NCBI GenBank assembly: GCA_027073875.1
Contig: JALTEO010000249.1
Coordinates: forward strand, 1 to 7,326
DNA: 7,326 nt
Direction of reading: 5' to 3'
Source: Bacteroidales bacterium
GTDB lineage: Bacteria > Bacteroidota > Bacteroidia > Bacteroidales > JALTDM01
Shown here: positions 1 through 6,586 of the stretch, one piece after another
Layout of the letters: each line of letters begins with the position of its first letter
How positions within the stretch are numbered: position 1 is the first letter of the stretch
Translations under genes and position numbers: made by a program
Notes under the pieces: generated by a model
What the model was told of the DNA's origin: nothing
The model's database searches: none
What the model saw: only the letters and a program-made list of their open reading frames with translations

Positions 1-1
1 G

Positions 2-2104
2 AAAACTGAAACAGATACGGCAAAAATTCAATATTATATAGAAATAGGTAATGCTACTGATACGCCGTCAAAAGCAAAATACTGGTTTCTGAAAGCTGTG
101 AAAACTTGCGAAATTTTGACTTCTAAAGGTTTTCCGGAAACAACAATGAAAAAGCTTAACAAGCAGAAAGCAGAAGCTTTATCCGGTTTAGCAGGTTGTT
201 ATCAGAAAGAAGAAGACCATATTTCTTCTATTTTTGCTTTTAATCGTGCTTTGGCTTGCTATCAAAAAGATAATGACTCGTTAGATATGGCTATTACCCG
301 GTTAGAGAATGGCAATAATTTCTTTAGATTGAGTCAGTATCCGGAAGCTTTGGATAATTACCAGAAAGCAGCAGAAATTTTTAATAAATTGAATGATCTG
401 AGAGGAGAAGCTTTTTGCTATAATAACATTGGTGGTATTCATTCTGAGATTGGAAATTTGGATCTGGCGGTGGCGTATTGGAATAAGACCTTAAATATAA
501 AAAAAGCATTAAAAGATACTGTTTCAATAGCAAAAACATTTAATAACTTGGGGGTTGCCTATAAAAACCAAGGGAAATATGATTTGGCATTTTCAACACT
601 TAATCAGGCACTAAAACTATTTAAGTCATTAAATGACATCAAAGGAGTTGCTATGGTTTATACGAATATGGCAAACATTTTTCAGCGGAAAGAAGAATTT
701 GAAAAAGCATTAAAATATGCTCGTTTATCGCTTGAAATGAAAAAAATGATTGGTGATGAAGTAGGAATGGCATTAGTTTACGGAAATATCAGTATGGTTC
801 TCAATAAAATGGGAAGATATGCAGAAGCCAAAAAAGCTGCGGAGAACGGTATTGCTTTGGCATTAAAGACAGAGACTCTTGCGGCATTAGAAAATAATTA
901 TAGTGGTATCTCTCTGGCTTATGCCGGACTTAAAAATGATAAAAAAGCTTATGAGTTTGTGCTTAAATATGAGGCAATTAAGGATAGTTTATCCAATATT
1001 GAGAAAAATAAGGAATTTGCCAGATTGGAGATGCAATATCAATTAAAAAGCAAAGAACAAGAGATTGAGAAACAACAAGCAATTATTAAAAAAAAGGAAG
1101 CAATTGCAGAGAAAAACCGAACAGAACGAAATATGATGTTTGGAGGTATTGTATTGATGGTTTTGTTATTGGTGGTAGTGCTGTATAGTTATATTCAGAA
1201 GAAGAAAGATAATTCTACAATCCGTGAAAAAAATCAGAATTTGGAGATTGCCAATGCTGAGATTCTTGCTCAACGAGACGAGATTGAGGCACAGCGGGAT
1301 CTTGTGGATATGCAAAAAAAACAAATTGAATATATTCATAGTGAGTTGAAAGATAGTATTGTTTACGGTAAACGGATTCAACAATCTTTGTTGCCATCTG
1401 ATGATTTCCTGAAATCGTTTTTTAACAATAATTATTTCGTCTTTTTCCGTCCGCGTGATATGGTAAGTGGCGATTTTTATTGGACAGCACAAGTAGATGA
1501 GTGGAAGTATTTTACAGTTTCCGATTGTACGGGACACGGTGTGCCGGGTGCTTTTATGAGTATGTTGGGCATATCATTATTAAATGAAATTGTCAGGGGG
1601 AAGAATATTAGAACGACTGCTGATTTATTAAAACTTTTGTTTTCACGGTTGAGCCAAAATCTTCATCGCAGGCAAGGTAAACTCGAATTGACAGATTCTA
1701 TGGATATTGCTTTTTGTGCTTGGAATACCAAAACAAATGAACTTCAGTTCTCAGGAATCAATAGCCCACTTTATTTGATAAGAAATAATACTTTGCAAGT
1801 TATACAACCAACAAAAATGATAAATATTGAATCTATCCAAGATAAAGAGATATCGACAGAAACAATTTTCTTGCAAAAAGGTGATATTTTAATATTATCG
1901 TCAGATGGTTTTGTTGACCAGTTTGGTGGAGAGAGAGGCAAAAAGCTAAAGAAAAAGCATTTCCAAGAATTATTACTGTCCTTGATTAATCACCCGATTC
2001 AAGCGTATTCACAAAATTTGGAAAAATCATTTCTTAATTGGAAAGGCACTCAAAATCAGGTTGATGATATATGTGTGATGGGTGTTAAATTTGAAGACTT
2101 ATGA
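2..2104 (+). CDS. TPR-containing transmembrane SpoIIE-type protein phosphatase (5' end outside window)
   Basis: Predicted membrane PP2C-like Ser/Thr phosphatase (SpoIIE family) with a TPR sensor region. The frame is open from base 2, and the residues before the first possible start (GTG at 98) already look TPR-like, so the gene begins upstream and that GTG is probably not the start. Counting from the GTG, TPR repeats cover about 25-304, a charged Gln/Lys/Glu helix 310-343, one membrane segment 347-368, a coiled coil about 375-415, and the phosphatase domain about 425-668. The metal-binding Asp positions of the family are all present: D459 (SGDFYW), D476 (SDCTGHG), D603 (SSDGFVDQ) and D656/D657 (VDDIC), so it should be active. 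By analogy the TPR part is periplasmic and the phosphatase cytoplasmic, probably acting on a phosphorylated anti-sigma-antagonist-like protein. No such partner or kinase is visible here. The stop overlaps the next start (ATGA). The family is secure; the substrate is unknown. Confidence 0.9.
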   Translation, partial: KTETDTAKIQYYIEIGNATDTPSKAKYWFLKAVKTCEILTSKGFPETTMKKLNKQKAEALSGLAGCYQKEEDHISSIFAFNRALACYQKDNDSLDMAITRLENGNNFFRLSQYPEALDNYQKAAEIFNKLNDLRGEAFCYNNIGGIHSEIGNLDLAVAYWNKTLNIKKALKDTVSIAKTFNNLGVAYKNQGKYDLAFSTLNQALKLFKSLNDIKGVAMVYTNMANIFQRKEEFEKALKYARLSLEMKKMIGDEVGMALVYGNISMVLNKMGRYAEAKKAAENGIALALKTETLAALENNYSGISLAYAGLKNDKKAYEFVLKYEAIKDSLSNIEKNKEFARLEMQYQLKSKEQEIEKQQAIIKKKEAIAEKNRTERNMMFGGIVLMVLLLVVVLYSYIQKKKDNSTIREKNQNLEIANAEILAQRDEIEAQRDLVDMQKKQIEYIHSELKDSIVYGKRIQQSLLPSDDFLKSFFNNNYFVFFRPRDMVSGDFYWTAQVDEWKYFTVSDCTGHGVPGAFMSMLGISLLNEIVRGKNIRTTADLLKLLFSRLSQNLHRRQGKLELTDSMDIAFCAWNTKTNELQFSGINSPLYLIRNNTLQVIQPTKMINIESIQDKEISTETIFLQKGDILILSSDGFVDQFGGERGKKLKKKHFQELLLSLINHPIQAYSQNLEKSFLNWKGTQNQVDDICVMGVKFEDL
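290..1009 (+). repeat. Six in-register 40-residue TPR repeats within the phosphatase gene
   Basis: Six consecutive helix-turn-helix repeats start at residues 65, 105, 145, 185, 225 and 265 (counted from the GTG at 98), a strict 40-residue (120-base) pitch. The first four end in LND, LKD, LND and IGD. TPR signature positions are visible, such as the small residue and Tyr in NNLGVAYKNQGKYDLA. The 40-residue spacing fits the longer TPR class (TPR_12-like) rather than the classic 34-residue form. At least one more degenerate repeat lies before residue 65, and another runs off the left edge. These repeats usually bind peptides or proteins. The repeats differ at DNA level, so this is an old expansion. 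Confidence 0.85.
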
Positions 2105-5100
2105 GAATACCCTTTTTTTCGATAATTTTAGTATTGTGTTTATCGTTTTCTGTAAAGGCACAGTTAGTGCAATGGACATTAACCGCTGACGGACAACCTA
2201 CTGTAAATGATTCTCAGCTTTTTGCAGGAAATTTTTCAGGCGGTGCTTCGGTTTCTATCACTTATGGTTCTACAGGGGCTTATGCCAGTGGATGGCCTAC
2301 GGACACTGTTGCTACTGTTGACGATTATTATCAGATTATTGTAGCTCCTGATACGGGCTATAAATTGACAATTACGGATTTGAACTTTTCTGAGCGTCGC
2401 TCGTCATCGGGCATTCGTGATTATGAGGTACGGTATTCAACCGATTCTTCGTTCTCGTCTTATTCGGTGCTGGCTACTGTTACTGTTCCCGATGATGATG
2501 CAGAACGGGATGGCAGTATTACCGGCTTAAATTTGTTTGTGAATAGTGGTGATACACTTTATATTCGCTGGTATGCCTACAATGCCGAGAGTTCTTCAGG
2601 CACATGGCGGATAAATGATAATTCGCTTAGTATTAATGGAACACTTTCGGTAGCTAATACAAATGATGTGAATTCTACTGTTTCGTCACCGGCAACACAA
2701 ATTGATGCGGGAACAGTTTCTTCGCTTGCCGTTACTCAAAATGATGCTGTGCCGGTTTTTAGTTTCAATATGATTGACCAAGGTGCCGGCGATGGTAAAC
2801 CGACTTATGTGACTTATATGACAATTGTTAACCCACATCCTGCCGGTGAGGCAGACTGGACATCACATATTCAAGGTGCTGTGCTGAATGACGGGACTCA
2901 AAATATCACAGTTTCCAATTTTACGATTAATGATAATCAAATGACATTCCTGATTGACTCGGGCAATTTGGTGGTACCTGATGGCGGTTCTTTAACAATG
3001 ACATTATCTGTGTATTTGAATGCCGGCGGGTTGACAGATAACAGTGTATTGCAGTTTCAAATAGATTCGGTGAACCAAGGTTTTGATGCGGCACTCGGCG
3101 GGTCGGGATTTGCTGCCGTATTTGGGCAAACCGTTACATCAAACTTGTTTACTATTGCTGTGCAGGCAACAAAATTGATTCTTTCCGGTGTGCCTTATAC
3201 CGTATGGCAAAATTCCAATTTTCAGGCATTGGCAGAAGCTTCCGATATTTATCAAAACAAAGATTTGGATAATGTTTCTGCCATAACAATATCGCAGGTT
3301 AACGGCAGTGGGAACTTATCGTCAATTACGGGTTTGTCGCAAACACTAACTCAAGGTCAATTTCAGTGGAGTGATTTACAATATAATGGTGCTGATAATT
3401 TTCAGTTAAAAGTGTCTGATGATGCCGGAATTTTGACAGATGCTTACTCGTCAACTATTTATGTGTCACAGGCATACGATACTATTTCAGATGATTTTTC
3501 CGATGGCGATATTACCATAAATCCTGCGTGGATGGGAAACACAGCGGCTTTTATTACTTCTTCGGCAACTAATCCCGAACTGGAATTGTTTACTTACACA
3601 GAAAGTGCCGATACAGCTTACTTGGTTACACCTTTTAACAATCAATATGACAGTGTAGAATGGCAAATAAAGGTGCATTTGGATTTTAATCCGTCGGATA
3701 ATAATTATGCCCGCTTTTATCTTGTAGCCGACAATAATGATTTAAAAGCATCGTCTAATGCCGGATTTTATTTGCAGTTTGGCGAAAACGGAACAGCAGA
3801 TGCCATTGCATTGTATCATCAAACAAGTTTGGATAATGCGGAATTGATTTGTCGTGGCACTGATGCATCAATTGCTTCAACACCTGATTTTAGCATCAAA
3901 GTTATTTATACCAAAACGACACATCAATGGCGACTCTATGCCGACCATACGGGACAATCCAATTTTTTGCAAGAAGCAACGGGAACCGATACGGTGAGCA
4001 GTGGTTTGCCTGCGGCACATTATGTGGGAATATTTACGCGTTTTACAACAACCAATGATGAAGGTAAAATGTTTTTCGATGATGTGTATGCCGGACCTGT
4101 ACAAATAGATACCATTCCACCGGCATTAAGTCTGGTAAGAGTGGTTGACAGCTTGCATTTAGATGTGATATTTTCCGAAGGTATTATGTCTGCTGACGCT
4201 GAGAATACAGCTAATTACCAAATAAGTAACGGGGTAGGGTCACCGATTTCTGCCCGACAAGATTCGTTGGATATTAGCTTGGTGCACTTGGCATTGACTA
4301 CTCCGTTGGTAGATGAGATGACTTATCAAATGACAGTAACACAAGTGAAAGATTTTTCAGATAATACCGGTAATAATCTATCTGCATATTTTACCTATTA
4401 TTTACCAAAGTTTAACGATATTGTTATTAATGAGATTATGGCTGACCCATCGCCTTCCGTGGGATTGCCGGAATACGAATATGTGGAATTATTTAATAAT
4501 GCTGCCTATGATATTGACATTACAAATTGGACGATTACCATAGGAACAAAAACAAAATTATTCTCTGATTTAGTGATTCCTGCCGATAGTTTTTTGATTG
4601 TAACTTCCGACGACGGCTTGTCGCCGCTTTCTGCTTATGGCAATGCAGTTAGTTTATTGGGAAATTCCGATTTGACTAATTCGGGACAAACTATTCTTGT
4701 CAGAAATACGAAAGGGCAACTTATTTCTATGGTTTCGTATGATGATTCTTGGTATAAAAATTCATACAAAGCTGATGGTGGCTGGTCGCTCGAACGGATT
4801 GACCCGACGAATGCTTGTGAGGGTTATGGCAATTGGACGGCGAGTAATGATAATAGTGGCGGAACGCCCGGACGCATCAATTCCGTATATGCTGCCAATG
4901 CTGATGTGGTAGCACCTCAGGTATTAAGAGCTTCGGTTTTGGCTGATGATACCATTGCGGTATTTTTTACGGAAACAATGGATTCTGTCGATTTGTCGGA
5001 TACCCGGATTTATTCTGTTGACTATTCTGTGGGACATCCGTCGTATGCCTTGCCGGTGGGACCGGATTACAAGAAAGTGATTCTTGGTTTTCCTCAACAT

Positions 5101-6063
5101 TTTTCACCTATTACGATTTATACTTTAACCGTTGATGATGCTATTTCAGATTGTGCAGGCAATACGCTTGATAATAATAACTCGTGCCAATTTGCTATTC
5201 CTTCACTGGCTTCGGCAGGTGATATTGTTATTAATGAGGTGCTTTATAATCCTGCCGACGACGGAGTAGATTACATTGAACTTTACAATAAGTCCTCGCG
5301 AACGGTGGACTTAAAATCTTTAAAATTAGCTAACCGTGATGAAACGGATACTGCCAATATAAAGAATGTCTGTGATATTGCTCCCGATGGTTATTTGTTT
5401 TTCCCTGAGACATTTGTACTGCTTTCTACCGATGGTAATAAAGTGTTGCAGCAGTATTATTCACCTAATCCGAATGTTTTTCTCGATATGGCGGATTTTC
5501 CCTCATTGCCGAATGATGCGGGTAATATCTTACTGATGGATACTTGGATGAATACCATTGATTATTTTGAATATACCGATGCTATGCAGTTTCCTTTGTT
5601 GAATAGTAGTGACGGTGTGTCGTTAGAGCGGATTAATTATACTTGTGAAACAAATAATTCCGATAGTTGGCATTCTGCGGCTTTTTCTGTTGGTTTCGGA
5701 ACGCCCGGATATAAAAATTCGCAATATCTTGAAGAAAATGATGCCACGGATGAGTTTACGCTTTCTACCGATATTTTTTCACCGGATAATGATGGCTATC
5801 AGGATGTGTTGGAAATCAGCTACAATCTGCCGAGTCCTAATTATACGGCAAATATTATTGTGTATGATGCTAAGGGTCGCAAAATTAAGCGACTGGCACA
5901 GAATGAATTGTTGGGGACTAACGGCACTATCCTGTGGAATGGTTTAAATGAATTGAATGAGAAAGTTCGCCCGGGAGTTTATATTATCCTGATAGAGTCG
6001 TTTGACTTGGATGGTAATGTGAAACACTATAAGAAAAATGTGGTGGTAGCGTATAAATATTAG
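2101..6063 (+). CDS. Large exported multidomain lamin-tail protein with FlgD-like C-terminus
   Basis: Predicted surface or secreted protein of 1320 residues with no recognisable catalytic domain. A signal peptide covers residues 1-20 with likely cleavage at VKA|Q. Modules in order: a beta-sandwich about 22-182 with the YEVRYSTD and GTWRIND features common in Bacteroidota surface proteins; less defined beta-rich modules about 190-355 and 355-460; a jelly-roll-like module about 460-666 (starting DDFSDGD, ending FFDDVYAG); Ig-like (Big_5/SbsA type) 669-770; lamin-tail domain 773-928; second Ig-like 935-1038; second lamin-tail domain 1041-1206; and a FlgD-like Ig domain 1219-1320 (SPDNDGYQD, VYDAKGRKI, RPGVYI). 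The C-terminal domain resembles those ending some type IX secretion cargo, but it is not a clear canonical type A tail, so the export route is inferred. The ATG overlaps the stop of the phosphatase gene and has no Shine-Dalgarno site, suggesting translational coupling. A role in adhesion or envelope scaffolding is a guess. Confidence 0.88.
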   Translation: MRIPFFSIILVLCLSFSVKAQLVQWTLTADGQPTVNDSQLFAGNFSGGASVSITYGSTGAYASGWPTDTVATVDDYYQIIVAPDTGYKLTITDLNFSERRSSSGIRDYEVRYSTDSSFSSYSVLATVTVPDDDAERDGSITGLNLFVNSGDTLYIRWYAYNAESSSGTWRINDNSLSINGTLSVANTNDVNSTVSSPATQIDAGTVSSLAVTQNDAVPVFSFNMIDQGAGDGKPTYVTYMTIVNPHPAGEADWTSHIQGAVLNDGTQNITVSNFTINDNQMTFLIDSGNLVVPDGGSLTMTLSVYLNAGGLTDNSVLQFQIDSVNQGFDAALGGSGFAAVFGQTVTSNLFTIAVQATKLILSGVPYTVWQNSNFQALAEASDIYQNKDLDNVSAITISQVNGSGNLSSITGLSQTLTQGQFQWSDLQYNGADNFQLKVSDDAGILTDAYSSTIYVSQAYDTISDDFSDGDITINPAWMGNTAAFITSSATNPELELFTYTESADTAYLVTPFNNQYDSVEWQIKVHLDFNPSDNNYARFYLVADNNDLKASSNAGFYLQFGENGTADAIALYHQTSLDNAELICRGTDASIASTPDFSIKVIYTKTTHQWRLYADHTGQSNFLQEATGTDTVSSGLPAAHYVGIFTRFTTTNDEGKMFFDDVYAGPVQIDTIPPALSLVRVVDSLHLDVIFSEGIMSADAENTANYQISNGVGSPISARQDSLDISLVHLALTTPLVDEMTYQMTVTQVKDFSDNTGNNLSAYFTYYLPKFNDIVINEIMADPSPSVGLPEYEYVELFNNAAYDIDITNWTITIGTKTKLFSDLVIPADSFLIVTSDDGLSPLSAYGNAVSLLGNSDLTNSGQTILVRNTKGQLISMVSYDDSWYKNSYKADGGWSLERIDPTNACEGYGNWTASNDNSGGTPGRINSVYAANADVVAPQVLRASVLADDTIAVFFTETMDSVDLSDTRIYSVDYSVGHPSYALPVGPDYKKVILGFPQHFSPITIYTLTVDDAISDCAGNTLDNNNSCQFAIPSLASAGDIVINEVLYNPADDGVDYIELYNKSSRTVDLKSLKLANRDETDTANIKNVCDIAPDGYLFFPETFVLLSTDGNKVLQQYYSPNPNVFLDMADFPSLPNDAGNILLMDTWMNTIDYFEYTDAMQFPLLNSSDGVSLERINYTCETNNSDSWHSAAFSVGFGTPGYKNSQYLEENDATDEFTLSTDIFSPDNDGYQDVLEISYNLPSPNYTANIIVYDAKGRKIKRLAQNELLGTNGTILWNGLNELNEKVRPGVYIILIESFDLDGNVKHYKKNVVVAYKY
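4105..5718 (+). repeat. Tandem duplication of an Ig-like plus lamin-tail domain unit
   Basis: Unit 1 is about 4105-4884 and unit 2 about 4903-5718. Each opens with an Ig-like domain (DTIPPALS or DVVAPQVL, then FSEGIMS or FTETMDS) and continues with a lamin-tail domain. The lamin-tail domain begins with DIVINE, carries SLERI before a Trp, and ends GTPGxxNS. The two units are clearly diverged overall, yet the 18 bases encoding DIVINE are identical at 4417-4434 and 5221-5238, and a 12-base block is shared at 4861-4872 and 5698-5709. This shows an internal duplication at protein level; the identical DNA blocks may be chance codon choice. Confidence 0.8.
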
Positions 6064-6112
6064 TTTTTGAATTGATAATTATAATATAAATTAACAGATG
6101 TTGAAAAAAAAA

Positions 6113-6143
6113 TTTGCCTTTTATAAAATTATGTGTATATTTG
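6113..6143 (+). promoter_or_regulatory. Bacteroidota-type promoter for the small exported protein gene
   Basis: TTTG at 6113-6116 and TATATTTG at 6136-6143 are separated by 19 bases. This matches the -33 TTTG and -7 TAnnTTTG elements described for the primary sigma factor of Bacteroidota. Transcription would start a few bases after 6143, giving a leader of roughly 15-20 bases before the ATG at 6167. The leader has no Shine-Dalgarno sequence, as is common in this phylum. No operator or riboswitch is visible. Between 6064 and 6112 I see only AT-rich sequence and no convincing terminator for the preceding gene. Confidence 0.75.
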
Positions 6144-6166
6144 CGTAAACTTTAAATCGTATTCTC

Positions 6167-6523
6167 ATGAAAAAAATGATGACAATTTTAATGGGTTTAT
6201 TTCTTGTAGCAGCTATTACAAATGTAGCTGATGCCCAAACATCTGAACAAGAAGCACAGTTTATAATTACAAAAATGCAAAAATCGTTAAATTTAACTGA
6301 CGATCAAAAAACTCAAGTTAATACAATTATCTTGGAGTATGCTAAAAAAATGGAAGGTAATGTTGGACGCAGTCAGTCTGATGATGTGCGTCACGAATAT
6401 GATCACAAACTTCAAGCTGTTTTAAAGCCATGGCAATACAAGAGATATTTAGACATGAGACCTCGTTGGAGCAAAGAATATGCTGATAGTAAGGGGAAAA
6501 CACAAGTTATTAAGAAAAAATAA
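6167..6523 (+). CDS. Small exported helical protein, Spy/CpxP-like (LTxxQ motif)
   Basis: A 118-residue protein with a signal peptide (residues 1-23, Lys-rich start, hydrophobic core, cleavage at ADA|Q). The mature part is about 95 residues, charged and apparently all helical. LTDDQ at 43-47 inside LNLTDDQKTQVN resembles the LTxxQ motif of the Spy/CpxP family, and LKPWQYKRY at 86-94 occupies the place where related Bacteroidota proteins have a second LTPEQ-like motif. Spy and CpxP are periplasmic proteins involved in envelope stress, Spy as an ATP-independent chaperone, but similarity here rests on one short motif and on size, so chaperone function is inferred. The ATG at 6167 is chosen because it gives a complete signal peptide just after a good promoter. 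The gene stands alone between its own promoter and a strong terminator. The very basic C-terminus (KTQVIKKK) is notable. Confidence 0.8.
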   Translation: MKKMMTILMGLFLVAAITNVADAQTSEQEAQFIITKMQKSLNLTDDQKTQVNTIILEYAKKMEGNVGRSQSDDVRHEYDHKLQAVLKPWQYKRYLDMRPRWSKEYADSKGKTQVIKKK

Positions 6524-6549
6524 GTAGATTTTTTTCAAAAAACTAACTG

Positions 6550-6586
6550 AATATAGCGGGCAAATTTTGTCCGCTATATTTTTTTT
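6550..6586 (+). terminator. Strong intrinsic terminator between convergent genes
   Basis: A perfect 10-base inverted repeat (AATATAGCGG at 6550-6559, CCGCTATATT at 6571-6580) can extend inward by a G-U pair, a C-G pair and two A-T pairs to leave a three-base loop. On the + strand it runs straight into eight T residues (6579-6586), a textbook intrinsic terminator for the small exported protein gene. It also overlaps the 3' end of the convergent - strand gene, whose stop codon (6574-6576) lies inside the stem. On the - strand the hairpin is not followed directly by T residues (a T run comes about 7 bases later), so termination there may be weaker. Confidence 0.87.

Noticed and set aside
98..100. 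GTG as the start of the phosphatase gene
   Set aside because: The frame is open to base 2 and the upstream residues continue the TPR-like pattern, so this is an internal valine codon.
1166..1537. Open frames on the - strand (1166-1537 and 1215-1397) inside the phosphatase gene
   Set aside because: They lie opposite the coiled coil and conserved phosphatase motifs and show no domain or start signal of their own.
2086..2093. TAAATTTG matching the -7 promoter element just before the surface protein start
   Set aside because: It encodes conserved residues at the end of the phosphatase, the nearest upstream TTG is spaced 22 bases away, and transcription would start almost on the ATG; coupling by ATGA overlap explains expression better.
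3487..4104. Open frames on the - strand at 3487-3678 and 3877-4104
   Set aside because: They lie opposite the jelly-roll-like module of the surface protein, with Cys/Arg/Ile-rich composition typical of a reverse-frame shadow.
4697..5947. Alternative + strand frames at 4697-4912 and 5645-5947
   Set aside because: They overlap the lamin-tail and C-terminal domains in another frame; the products are Met/Arg/Ile-rich with no recognisable feature.
6064..6112. Possible terminator after the surface protein gene
   Set aside because: Only short AT-only palindromes are present, with no stable stem followed by a T tract.
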